Positions 41,077 to 50,103 of a stretch of DNA of 64,000 bases are shown here, in pieces. Location: the NCBI GenBank assembly GCA_018001935.1, contig JAGNHB010000015.1, forward strand, positions 33,429 to 97,428, given 5' to 3'. Origin of the DNA: Acidobacteriota bacterium (lineage in GTDB: Bacteria; Acidobacteriota; JAAYUB01). Position 1 is the first letter of the stretch, and each line of letters begins with the position of its first letter. The notes beneath the pieces were generated by a model that was not told where the DNA came from, ran no database searches, and saw nothing but the letters and a program-made list of their open reading frames with translations. The position numbers and the translations under genes are program-made.

Positions 41077-42369
41077 ATGAACGCAACCGAAAAGACCCCG
41101 AACCGCTGGCTCATCGCCATCATGGGCACCCTGCTCATGGTCTGCCTGGGCACCGTCTACGCCTGGAGCTTCTTTCAGAAGCCCCTCATGGCCAAGTACG
41201 GGTGGAGCAACTCCGAGGTGATGTGGGCCTTTAACCTGGCCATCTGCTTCCTGGGCCTGGCGGCCGCCTGGGGCGGGATCAACCTGGCCAAGTTCGGCCC
41301 GACGAAGCTGGCGGTCAGCGGCGGGGTCCTCTTCGGGCTCGGCTACCTGCTCGGCGGTTTCGCTCTCAGCCAGCAGTCCCTGCCCATGCTCCTCGTCGGT
41401 TACGGGGTGATCGGCGGGTGCGGCCTGGGCCTCGGGTACGTCACCCCGGTGGCCACCGCGTCCAAGTGGTTCCCCGACAAGCAGGGCCTGGTGACCGGCA
41501 TGGTGGTCATGGGCTTCGGCTTCGGCGCCCTGGTCATGTCCAAGCTCCTCGCGCCCGAGTTCATGAAGATGACCGGCGGCAACCTGGTCCAGGTGTTCTA
41601 CTACCTCGGCGCCCTCTTCCTGGTGCTGTGCATCCTCTTCGCCGCATTCATCAAGAACCCGCCCGCCGGCTACGTGCCCAAGGGCTACACCCCGCCGGGC
41701 GGCGCCGCCAAGGCCGCCGCCGCGGCCTCCGACGAGCACCCGCTGTCGAAGTACCTGTCCTCCCCCAAGTTCCTCATGATGTGGATCGTGTTCTTCTGCA
41801 ACATCTGCGCGGGCATCGCCATCATCTCCCTGCAGTCCCCCATGATGCAGGACATTCTGAAGAAAACCGACGCGGCCCTGACCCCCGAGGCCCTCGCCGC
41901 CGCCGGGGCCACCCTGATCGCCATCAGCGCCCTCTTCAACGGCGTCGGCCGGTTCCTCTGGGGTGGCCTCTCCGACAAGCTGGGCCGGGCCAACGTCTTC
42001 CGCCTCCTGCTTCTCACCCAGATCGTCGCCTTCATCATCATGGTGTTCACCGGCAACCCCTGGATCTTCGGGGCCCTGGTCTGCTACGTGCTCCTGTGCT
42101 ACGGCGGCGGCTTCGGCACCATGCCCAGCTTCGTCAAGGACGTCTACGGCGCCAAGCTGATGCCCAAGGTCTACGGGGTCATCCTCACCGCCTGGTCGGC
42201 GGCCGGGGTGGTGGGCCCCCAGATCTTCGCCATGATCAAGGACAAGTTCGCGGACAAGGCCTCCATGTACTCGTTCTACACCGGCGCGGCCTTCCTGGCC
42301 CTCGGCCTGCTGATCGCCCTGTTCCTCAACGACAAGCACCTGACCTTCTCCGCCGAGGAGAAGAAATAG
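41077..42369 (+). CDS. OFA-family MFS transporter (oxalate/formate antiporter type)
   Basis: A 430-residue, 12-helix transporter. OFA features: the first helix reads GTLLMVCLGTVYAWSFFQKP, helix 5 region GCGLGLGYVTPVATASKWFPD, KQGLVTGMVVMGFGFGAL, and the cytoplasmic loop after helix 8 has NGVGRFLWGGLSDKLGR. Characterised members exchange oxalate and formate, but the family is broad. Being first in an operon with a formate dehydrogenase, a formate or related small-carboxylate substrate is likely (inference). ATG 41077 is eight bases after GAGG; ATG 41071 would be too close to it. Confidence 0.9.
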   Translation: MNATEKTPNRWLIAIMGTLLMVCLGTVYAWSFFQKPLMAKYGWSNSEVMWAFNLAICFLGLAAAWGGINLAKFGPTKLAVSGGVLFGLGYLLGGFALSQQSLPMLLVGYGVIGGCGLGLGYVTPVATASKWFPDKQGLVTGMVVMGFGFGALVMSKLLAPEFMKMTGGNLVQVFYYLGALFLVLCILFAAFIKNPPAGYVPKGYTPPGGAAKAAAAASDEHPLSKYLSSPKFLMMWIVFFCNICAGIAIISLQSPMMQDILKKTDAALTPEALAAAGATLIAISALFNGVGRFLWGGLSDKLGRANVFRLLLLTQIVAFIIMVFTGNPWIFGALVCYVLLCYGGGFGTMPSFVKDVYGAKLMPKVYGVILTAWSAAGVVGPQIFAMIKDKFADKASMYSFYTGAAFLALGLLIALFLNDKHLTFSAEEKK

Positions 42370-42384
42370 CATCAACCCGCTCAG

Positions 42385-42414
42385 TTTCGGGGCCGGTCGG
42401 ACCCGGCCCCGAAA
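42385..42414. repeat. Perfect 12-bp inverted repeat between transporter and receiver genes
   Basis: TTTCGGGGCCGG - TCGGAC - CCGGCCCCGAAA. It has no T run on either side, so it is not a standard terminator; it may set transcript ends or stability within the operon. Confidence 0.75.
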
Positions 42415-42466
42415 CCCGTCGGGGCCCCGGGCCGGAACCGGGCCCCGCAAAGGAGGTACGAACACC

Positions 42467-42853
42467 ATGGCCTACAAGATTCTCGTCGTCGATGACGACT
42501 TCGATCTGGTGCTCCCCATCAAGATCACGCTGGAAGCCGAAGGGTACGAGGTGTCCACCGCGGGCAACGGCAGCGAGGCGCGCAAGTGCATCGAGGCCTC
42601 GAAACCCGACCTGATCCTGCTGGACGTGATGATGACCACCGAAACCGAGGGCTTCGACCTTGCCTGGGAACTCCAGGAGAACGCCGAAACCCGGGACATC
42701 CCCATCGTCATGCTGACCGCCATGTCCCAGTCGGAAAACTACATCGAGACCTTTCAGCACATTTCCGAACGGCCGTGGCCCGTCAGCGTCTTCCTGGAAA
42801 AACCGACCCCCGCGAAGAAGCTCCTCGAGACCGTCCGAAAAATCCTCAAGTGA
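42467..42853 (+). CDS. Stand-alone response-regulator receiver protein
   Basis: A 128-residue CheY-like protein: acidic pocket VVDDDFD (Asp9-11), phosphoacceptor Asp53 in LILLDVMM, the Thr of VMLTAMS and Lys of FLEKPTP. No output domain. It begins with a strong AAAGGAGGT ribosome binding site and lies 26 bases before the formate dehydrogenase gene. No histidine kinase is in the window. Its place inside a formate operon suggests it tunes expression or activity of the enzyme or transporter in response to a distant kinase; the target is unknown. Confidence 0.93.
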   Translation: MAYKILVVDDDFDLVLPIKITLEAEGYEVSTAGNGSEARKCIEASKPDLILLDVMMTTETEGFDLAWELQENAETRDIPIVMLTAMSQSENYIETFQHISERPWPVSVFLEKPTPAKKLLETVRKILK

Positions 42854-42879
42854 GCCGGTCGCGGACAAGGAGAAAGGAC

Positions 42880-45597
42880 ATGTCGAACCTGAAGATCAAA
42901 CTCGACGGCCGGGACGTGGAGTGCCGGCGCGGGCAGACCATCCTGGAAGTCGCCCGGGAGAACGGCGTCCGCATTCCCACGCTCTGTTACCACCCCCAGG
43001 TCAGCCGCACCGGCGCCTGCCGGCTGTGCGTGGTCCGGGTGAACAACACGCTGTACAAGACCGCCTGCACCGAACCGGTGGCGGACGGGATCAACGTCGT
43101 CACCGCGGACCCCGACCTCTTTGCCGTCCGGAAGGGGATCCTGCAGTTCCTGATGACCGAGGGTGACCACAATTGCCTCTACTGCGAGGCCAACGGCGGC
43201 TGCGAACTTCAGGCGCTCTGCTTCGAGCATGGGATCGAGGAACCCCCGCCCCCCGGGCTGCCCCGGAACCGGCGCACCCGGGACGTGGCCTCGAGCGAGG
43301 GCCTCCGGCGGGAAGAGAACCGCTGCGTGCTGTGCGGCCGGTGTGTCAAGGCCTGCGCGGAGATCCAGATGAACCGCGTCTGGGACTTCGCGGGCCGGGG
43401 CTCCCACGCGAAGCTCACCACGGGGATCGGGGACCTGCTGGGGAACTCCGACTGCGTCCAGTGCGGACAGTGCGTGCAGCTCTGCCCCACCGGCGCCCTC
43501 TCCTTCCAGACCGTGCTGGGCCGGGGGCAGGCCTGGGAACTGTCGAAGGAGTCCAGCATCTGCATCTACTGCGGCGTCGGCTGCAAGATCGACTTCTTCA
43601 CCAACAAGGAGGGCAGGCTGGTCAAGGCCGAGGGTGCCCTCGACGGGCCCAACGAGGGCCACCTCTGCGTCAAGGGGCGCTTCGGTTTCGACTTCGTCCA
43701 GAACGCGTCCCGGCTGAAAACGCCCCTGGTCCGGAAGAACGGGGAACTCGTGGAGGCCGGCTGGGACGAGGCCCTCGCCCTCGTGGCGCAAAACATCGGC
43801 AAGGTGAAGGCGGAACACGGCCCCGACGCCGTCATGGCCTTCACCTCCGCCAAGTGCTCCAACGAGGAAAATTACCTTCTCCAGAAAATGATGCGCGCAG
43901 TGGTCGGCACCAACAATGTCGACCACTGCGCACGCCTTTGACACAGCTCCACGGTCGCCGGTCTGGCGGCCACCATGGGTTCGGGAGCCATGACCAACTC
44001 CATCCGGGAGATCCCGCTCTCGGAAGCGTTCCTGGTCATCGGGTCCAACACCACCGAAAACCACCCCGTCATCGGGGCCATGATCAAAAAGGCCGTCATC
44101 CGGGGCGGCCGGAAGCTGGTGGTCGTCGACCCCCGGCGCATCGAGCTGGCCCGTTACGCCGACGTCTTCCTGCAGATCCGGCCGGGGACCAACATCGCCA
44201 TCCTCAACGGCCTGATGCACGTCATCCTGCGCGACGGCCTCCAGGACGCGGATTACGTCCGGAACCGCTGCGAGGGCTTCGACGAGCTGGAGCAGGTCCT
44301 GCGGAAGTACACCCCGGAGCACGTGGCCGGGATCTGCGGCCTGGAAGACCCGGAGCAGATCGTGAAGGCCGCCCGGCTGCTGGCCTCGGCCAAGCCCATG
44401 GCGGCCTACTACTGCATGGGCATCACCCAGTTCAAGTCCGGCGTGAACGGCGTCAAATCCGTGGCCAACCTCCAGATGCTCCTGGGCAACATCGGCGTCC
44501 CCGGCGGCGGCGTCAACCCCCTCCGCGGCCAGAGCAACGTCCAGGGCGCCTGCGACATGGGCGGCCTTCCCAACGTCTTCACCGCCTACCAGCCGGTGAC
44601 CAGTCCCGAGGCCCGGCAGAAGTTCGAGCAGGCCTGGGGCTGCCCGCCGCTCCCCGACAAGCCGGGCCTGACCATCGTGGAGTCCTTGAACGCCGCCCTC
44701 GAGGGCCGCGTGAAGGCGCTCTACGTCATGGGCGAGAACCCGGTCCTGTCCGACCCCAACCAGCACCACGTCATCGAGGCGCTGGAGAAGCTGGATTTCC
44801 TGGTGGTCCAGGACATCACCCTCACGGAGACCGCGCGCTATGCCCACGTGGTGCTCCCCGGCTACGCCTTCCTCGAGAAGGAGGGCACCGTCTCCAACAC
44901 CGAGCGCCGCGTGCAGCGGATGCACCGGGTGGTCGAGCCCGCCGGCGACGCGCGGGAGGACTGGTGGGTCCTTCGCGAGGTGGCCAACCGGCTGGGCGCG
45001 AACTGGGCTTACGAATCCGCGGAGGAAATTTTCGAGGAGATCCGCAAGCTCACCCCGTCCTACGCGGGCATGACCTACGAGCGCCTCGACCGGGAACTCC
45101 TGCAGTGGCCCTGCCCGACGCCGGGCCACCCGGGGACCCAGTACCTGCACAAGGACCGCTTCGCCCGGGGGATGGGCCTGCTCACCGCCATCGAGTACAC
45201 CCCGCCCGCCGAGGAGACGGACCCCGAGTACCCGCTGGTGCTGACCACGGGGCGGCTCCTGGAGCACTTTCACACCGGGACCATGAGCCGGAACTCCAAG
45301 ATCCTCAACGAGATCGTCTCCGAGCCCCACGTGGAGATCAACCCCGTCGACGCCCAGAATCACCACATCACCGACGGGGAAGTGGTCTCCGTCTCCACCC
45401 GGAGGGGCAGCATCCGCCTGAAGGTGCTCCTCAGCGAGCGCCCGAAGGCGAACGTTCTCTTCATCCCCTTCCACTTCCACGAGGCGGCCGCCAACGTGCT
45501 GACCATCGACGCCCTTGACCCGGTCTGCAAGATCCCCGAGTACAAGGTCTGCGCCTGCAAGTTGGAAAAAGTGTACCCGATGGAGGGCGAACGATGA
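42880..45597 (+). CDS. fdhA: Selenocysteine formate dehydrogenase, catalytic subunit (NAD-linked type)
   Basis: A 905-residue selenoprotein read through TGA 43939-43941 (Sec354, context DHCARL-Sec-HSSTVAGL); conserved protein sequence continues in frame after the TGA. Order: [2Fe-2S] ferredoxin domain (1-78, with PTLCYHPQ and GACRLCVV), His/Cys-rich NuoG-like segment (HNCLYCEANGGCELQ), two [4Fe-4S] motifs (CVLCGRCVKAC, CVQCGQCVQLC), the molybdopterin-domain cluster (CIYCGVGCKID...CVKG), then the Mo/W-bisPGD catalytic domains with GNIGVPGGGVNPLRGQ and the C-terminal cofactor-binding barrel (TTGRLLEHFHTGTMSR). It oxidises formate to CO2 or runs in reverse. ATG 42880 follows AAGGAGAAAGG; the stop overlaps the next start (ATGA). 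Confidence 0.93.
43939..43971 (+). promoter_or_regulatory. Selenocysteine UGA codon with bacterial SECIS hairpin
   Basis: UGA at 43939-43941; 11 bases later the stem GGTCGCC (43953-43959) pairs with GGCGGCC (43965-43971, one G-U pair) around the loop GGTCT. GGUCU is the same loop as in the E. coli fdhF SECIS element and sits at the same distance. SelB would bind it to deliver Sec-tRNA. Confidence 0.9.
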
Positions 45598-47426
45598 GCG
45601 AGACGAACCTGATCCGAACCGTCGTGGAAAAACACGGCCGCGACCGGGAACACCTGCTCCTGATCCTGCGGGAACTCGAGACCCTTTCCGGGAAGAACTT
45701 CCTCGCCCCTGACGTCCTGCGCGGCGTGGCCGAGGAGATGAACCTCCCCCCGAGCGCCCTGGCCGGGTTCGTGGACTTCTACACCATGTTCAGGACGACC
45801 CCCCGGGCCCCCTACCTGATCCGCGTGTGCAAGTCCGCGCCCTGCCACACCATGGGCGCCATCAGCGTGTTCGAGGCGATCCGGGACCTCCTGGGCATCG
45901 GCGAGGGCCAGGTCAGCGCCGACGGCCTCTTCTGCCTGGAGCGCTGCGAGTGCCTGGGGGTCTGCTCGGTGGCCCCGGCCATGATGGTCAACTATGACCT
46001 GCACGGCAACCTGACCCCCGAACGTCTCGCCTCCATTTTCAAGACCTACCGGGAGCAGGCGGCTGCCGGCGGCTGCCGTTGCGGCCCCGAGACGGAGGCC
46101 GTGGCGACCGTCATCGAGGACGACCGCCAGGCGCGGCGCCTGCTGGAGAACATCGGGAAGGTGGACCCCGGCAGCATCGGGAGCTACCTGGAGCACGGCG
46201 GCTACGCGGGGCTCCGGAAGGCCCTCGGCATGACCCCCGCCGAGGTGGTGTCCGTGGTCAAGGAGTCCGGTCTCCGCGGCCGCGGCGGCGCCGGTTTCCC
46301 CGCCGGCCTGAAGTGGTCCTTCGTGGTCAAGGGGCCCATGCAGAAGTACGTGATCTGCAACGCCGACGAGGGCGAGCCCGGCACCTTCAAGGACCGGGTC
46401 CTCATGGAGGGCAACCCGCACCTGCTTCTCGAGGGGATGGCCCTCTGCGGCCTCGCCACCGGCGCCACGACCGGTTACATCTACGTCCGCGGCGAGTACC
46501 GCCGCTCCATCGAAACCCTCCAGCGGGCCATCGACCAGGCCCGGGAGAAGAACTACCTCGGAAAGGACCTTCAGGGCTCCGGGGTCGACTTCGACGTCTT
46601 CATCAAGGAGGGCGGCGGCGCTTACGTCTGCGGCGAGGAAACCTCCCTGATCAACTCCATGGAGGGCCTTCGCGGCTACCCCCGGTTCAAGCCGCCCTTC
46701 CCGGGCCAGGCCGGTTTCCGGGACCTCCCCTCCACCGTCAACAACGTCGAGACCCTGATGTCCGTCCCCCTGATCCTGGAGAAGGGCGCCGAGTGGTTCA
46801 AGGAACTGGGCACCCTCTCCGCCCCCGGGACCAAGCTCTACTGCCTCTCCGGCAGGCTCAACCGGACCGGCCTCGTGGAACTCCCCATGGGGGCCACCCT
46901 CCGGGAAATCATCGACGTCTACGGCCAGGGGATGAAGGGCGGCGGGACCTTCCGTTTCGCCCAGGTGGGGGGAAGCGCCGGCGGGATCCTGGGTCCCGAC
47001 CTGCTGGACCTGCCCCTGGACATCGACACCCCCCCCAAGCAGGGCGTCACCCTGGGCTCCGGCGTCGTGCTGGTGTGCGACGAGACCGCCTGCCCCGTGG
47101 ATTTCCTGCTCCAGATCCTCTCCTTCTTCGAGCACGAGTCCTGCGGGCAGTGCATCCCGTGCCGCGTCGGGGTCTCCCACCTTCACCATCACGCCCGCCG
47201 GCTGGCGGAACGGACGGCCGACGTCGCCGAACTGGACCAGATGCTGGAGAAGGCCCGGATGATGAAGAAGGCCTCCTTCTGTGCCCTGGGCCAGTCGCCG
47301 GTCATGCCCGTGGAGACCATGCTGCGGAATTTCCGGGCCGAATTCGAGAACCACTGCAACCCGGGGCACGCCTGCCCCGCCTGCGACCGTTCCCTGGCAC
47401 AGTACTACCGCGGCGGGTACCCTTGA
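45594..47426 (+). CDS. NuoE-NuoF fusion, diaphorase subunit of formate dehydrogenase
   Basis: A 610-residue fusion. Residues 1-150: NuoE-like thioredoxin-fold [2Fe-2S] domain (FVDFYTMFRTTPRAPY, CKSAPCHTMGA, CLERCECLGVC). Residues about 190-600: NuoF-like FMN/NADH module (GLRGRGGAGFPAGLKW, NADEGEPGTFKDRVLM, GAYVCGEETSLINSMEG, NNVETL) with the [4Fe-4S] motif ESCGQCIPCRVG and the last Cys in FCALGQ. It passes electrons between the dehydrogenase subunit and NAD(H), like the FdsGB pair of soluble formate dehydrogenases. It overlaps the catalytic gene by four bases and the operon stops at the terminator 47455-47480. No hydrogenase subunit follows. Confidence 0.93.
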   Translation: MSETNLIRTVVEKHGRDREHLLLILRELETLSGKNFLAPDVLRGVAEEMNLPPSALAGFVDFYTMFRTTPRAPYLIRVCKSAPCHTMGAISVFEAIRDLLGIGEGQVSADGLFCLERCECLGVCSVAPAMMVNYDLHGNLTPERLASIFKTYREQAAAGGCRCGPETEAVATVIEDDRQARRLLENIGKVDPGSIGSYLEHGGYAGLRKALGMTPAEVVSVVKESGLRGRGGAGFPAGLKWSFVVKGPMQKYVICNADEGEPGTFKDRVLMEGNPHLLLEGMALCGLATGATTGYIYVRGEYRRSIETLQRAIDQAREKNYLGKDLQGSGVDFDVFIKEGGGAYVCGEETSLINSMEGLRGYPRFKPPFPGQAGFRDLPSTVNNVETLMSVPLILEKGAEWFKELGTLSAPGTKLYCLSGRLNRTGLVELPMGATLREIIDVYGQGMKGGGTFRFAQVGGSAGGILGPDLLDLPLDIDTPPKQGVTLGSGVVLVCDETACPVDFLLQILSFFEHESCGQCIPCRVGVSHLHHHARRLAERTADVAELDQMLEKARMMKKASFCALGQSPVMPVETMLRNFRAEFENHCNPGHACPACDRSLAQYYRGGYP

Positions 47427-47454
47427 CGGACCCGTCTCGGCACCGGTGATCCCT

Positions 47455-47480
47455 ACCCGCCCTCCCGGCGGGTTTTTTTT
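47455..47480 (+). terminator. Intrinsic terminator of the formate operon
   Basis: ACCCGCC - CTCCC - GGCGGGT followed directly by eight T residues, 29 bases after the NuoE-NuoF stop codon. Confidence 0.92.
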
Positions 47481-47541
47481 CGTGTCGTCAGCCCGGGGCG
47501 GCGCGGGAAGAGAGCCCCTCGTCCGACCGCCGCCCCCGGCT

Positions 47542-49938
47542 TCAGGCCCGGTTGCGGACCAAATCTTCCACCACGGAGGGGTCGGAGAGGGTGCTGACGT
47601 CGCCCAGGTCGGTGACGTCGCCGGCGGCGATGCGGGTCAGGACCCGCCGCATGATCTTCCCGGACCGTGTCTTGGGGAGCCCCTCGGCGAACTGGATCCG
47701 GTCGGGCGCGGCGATGGCCCCGATCTGTTCCCGGACGTGCCGCTTGAGTTCCGCGTCGAGGGCATCGCCCCGGCGAACGCCCGTCTTCAGGGTGACGAAG
47801 GCGTAGATCCCCTGCCCCTTGATCTCGTGGCTGAACCCCACCACGGCGGCCTCGGCCACGGCGGGGTGGGAGACCAGGGCGCTCTCCACCTCCGCGGTCC
47901 CCAGCCGGTGGCCGGAGACGTTGATCACGTCGTCGATCCGGCCCATGAGCCAGAAGTATCCGTCCTCGTCGATCCGGGCGCTGTCGCCGGTGGTGTAAGC
48001 CCCGTAGAACTGCGAGAAGTACGTCTTCTTGAACCGCTCCGGGTCCCCGTAGACCCGGCGCATCAACCCCGGCCACGGGTGTCTCACCACGAGCCACCCG
48101 CCCTCGTTCACCGCGGCCGCGGACATGTCCTCCTTGATCACCTCCGGCCGGATCCCGAAGAAGGGGAGGGTCGCCGAGCCGGGCTTGGCCGGCACGGCGC
48201 CCGGGATCGGCGCAATGAGGATCCCGCCCGTTTCGGTCTGCCACCAGGTGTCCACGATGGGGCAACGGCTCTTCCCGATGACCCGGTAGTACCACATCCA
48301 GGCCTCGGGGTTGATGGGCTCCCCGACGGTCCCCAGGAGGCGGAGGGAGCTGAGGTCCCGGCGGGAGGGCCACTCGTCGCCCTCCTTCATGAGCGCCCTC
48401 AGGGCGGTGGGGGCCGTGTAGAAGATGCTCACCCGGTGTTTCTCCACCACCTCCCAGAACCGGTCCGGGTGGGGCCAGGCGGGGGTGCCCTCGAACATGA
48501 GGCTGGTGGCGCCGTTGGCCAGGGGCCCGTAGACGATGTAGCTGTGCCCGGTCACCCAGCCGATGTCCGCGGTGCACCAGTAGGTGTCCTCGTCCCGGAG
48601 GTCGAAGATGGTCTTGAACGTCTGGCTGACGTAGAGGAGGTATCCCGCCTGGGTGTGGAGGACCCCCTTGGGTTTTCCCGTGCTGCCGCTGGTGTAGAGG
48701 ATGAAGAGGGGGTCCTCGGCGTCGAGCTGCTCCGGTTCGCAGGCATCCGAGAGGCCGGGGTCGGCCGTCTCCGCGTCCCACCAGAAATCGCGCCCGGCCT
48801 TGAAGGGGACGTCGATCCCCGCCCGGCGGACGACGATGACGCTCCGGAGGCTCTCCAGGCCTTCCAGGGCCCGGTCGGCCACGTCCTTGCTTCGGACGAC
48901 CTTTCCGCCGCGGAAGTACCCGTCCGCGCAGACCAGGAGGGAGGATTCGCAGTCCACGATCCGCGCGCGGAGCGACTCGGCGCTGAAGCCGCCGAAGACG
49001 ACGCTGTGGATGGCGCCGATCCGGGCGCAGGCCAGCATGGCGATGGGGAGTTCCGGCACCATGGGGAGGTAGAGGGTGACCCGGTCGCCCTTTCGCACGC
49101 CGTGCCGGTGCAACACGTTGGCGAAGCGGCAGACCTCCCGGTGAAGCTGCTGGTAGGTCAGGGTCCGGCTCTCGCCGGGGCGGTCGCCCTCCCAGACCAG
49201 AGCGGCCTTGTTCTTGCGCCAGGTGTCCAGGTGACGGTCCAGGCAGTTGACGGAGACGTTGATCCGGCCGCCGAGGAACCACTCGTGCCGGCCGTTGGCG
49301 AAGTCGTGGACCAGGGTCTGCTCCCACCGCTTGAACCAGGTGAGTTCCTCCGCCTTTTCCGCCCAGTACGCCGCGGGGTCCGCCACGGAGCGTTCGTACT
49401 CCTCCCGGTAGTCGGCCAGGCTGCGGACGCGGGCCTTCCCGGCAAAGTCCCGCGCGGGGGGGAACACCCGCCGTTCGGACATCATGGAGGTGATGGTCTT
49501 CTTGTCCGGGACGTCCAGCAGGCTCAGCCGGAGGACGTTCCGGCCGTCGCGGCGCACGTAGTGGTGCCGGTCCACCAGCATCCGGACGAAGTGGATGCCC
49601 AGGCACAGGTCCTCCAGGTTGTCGAGGGGGATCTCCGGGAGGGGCCGGTCCTCCATCTCGAAGGGGTTGAAGGGCCGGCCGTCGTCCTCGAGGACCAGGG
49701 TCAGCTCCCGGTCGTTGCCCCCCTCGCCGAGGCTCATCCCGAGCGTGATGAGGTGATCGCCCTCGTCGTCCCAGGCGTAGGAGATGATGTTGACGATCAA
49801 CTCCTCCAGCGCCAGGTTGGCCGCCAGGACCCCCCGTGGGCTCAGGGCGTTCTCGGCGCCGAATTGTTCCAGCGCTTCGGCCACCCTCTCGATCTCGGGG
49901 ATCCGGTTGTGGAGTTCGAGGCGAAGTTCCCGGGCCAT
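47542..49938 (-). CDS. RsbW-like ATP-binding domain fused to acetyl-CoA synthetase
   Basis: A 798-residue single open frame. Residues 1-145 are a GHKL ATPase domain of the RsbW/SpoIIAB anti-sigma/serine-kinase group: N-box [17 protein letters not shown] with Glu46 and Asn50, G1 box [12 protein letters not shown] (Asp85-86), and the G2-like [13 protein letters not shown]; the Gly pair usual before LGI is missing. From MSERRVFPP (153) onward it is full-length acetyl-CoA synthetase: [49 protein letters not shown], and the acetylatable Lys region [14 protein letters not shown]. Acs makes acetyl-CoA from acetate, ATP and CoA. AGGAGGG lies six bases before ATG 49938, while ATG at codon 153 has no ribosome binding site, so the fusion is the intended product. 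Such a fusion is new to me. Confidence 0.92.
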   Translation of the reverse strand: MARELRLELHNRIPEIERVAEALEQFGAENALSPRGVLAANLALEELIVNIISYAWDDEGDHLITLGMSLGEGGNDRELTLVLEDDGRPFNPFEMEDRPLPEIPLDNLEDLCLGIHFVRMLVDRHHYVRRDGRNVLRLSLLDVPDKKTITSMMSERRVFPPARDFAGKARVRSLADYREEYERSVADPAAYWAEKAEELTWFKRWEQTLVHDFANGRHEWFLGGRINVSVNCLDRHLDTWRKNKAALVWEGDRPGESRTLTYQQLHREVCRFANVLHRHGVRKGDRVTLYLPMVPELPIAMLACARIGAIHSVVFGGFSAESLRARIVDCESSLLVCADGYFRGGKVVRSKDVADRALEGLESLRSVIVVRRAGIDVPFKAGRDFWWDAETADPGLSDACEPEQLDAEDPLFILYTSGSTGKPKGVLHTQAGYLLYVSQTFKTIFDLRDEDTYWCTADIGWVTGHSYIVYGPLANGATSLMFEGTPAWPHPDRFWEVVEKHRVSIFYTAPTALRALMKEGDEWPSRRDLSSLRLLGTVGEPINPEAWMWYYRVIGKSRCPIVDTWWQTETGGILIAPIPGAVPAKPGSATLPFFGIRPEVIKEDMSAAAVNEGGWLVVRHPWPGLMRRVYGDPERFKKTYFSQFYGAYTTGDSARIDEDGYFWLMGRIDDVINVSGHRLGTAEVESALVSHPAVAEAAVVGFSHEIKGQGIYAFVTLKTGVRRGDALDAELKRHVREQIGAIAAPDRIQFAEGLPKTRSGKIMRRVLTRIAAGDVTDLGDVSTLSDPSVVEDLVRNRA

Positions 49939-50103
49939 GGGTCACCCTCCTGGTGAAAATCGTTGAGAATCGACGCCATTGTAGGGCCCGGGACGGTCGA
50001 ACGCAAGGGATTTCACCGGGCCCTCCCGGCGGGCGCGGGGGCCCGAGGGAAGCCGGGCCGCCCCGTCACCGCCCGTCCGGGCCGGCGGCGCGGCGCCGGT
50101 CCC

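Noticed and set aside
43939..43941. Frameshift or nonsense mutation splitting the formate dehydrogenase gene
   Set aside because: The reading frame stays conserved after the TGA, the context matches the known Sec/Cys site, and a SECIS hairpin follows at the right distance.
42754..45480. A 908-residue minus-strand reading frame opposite the formate dehydrogenase gene
   Set aside because: It is a shadow frame caused by high GC; its composition (Gly/Asp/His/Val-rich) is unlike real proteins here and the plus strand is clearly coding.
49480..49482. Separate start for acetyl-CoA synthetase at codon 153 of the fusion
   Set aside because: The ATG lacks a Shine-Dalgarno, whereas the upstream ATG at 49938 has AGGAGGG at ideal spacing. 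Kept as the main alternative in the fusion finding.
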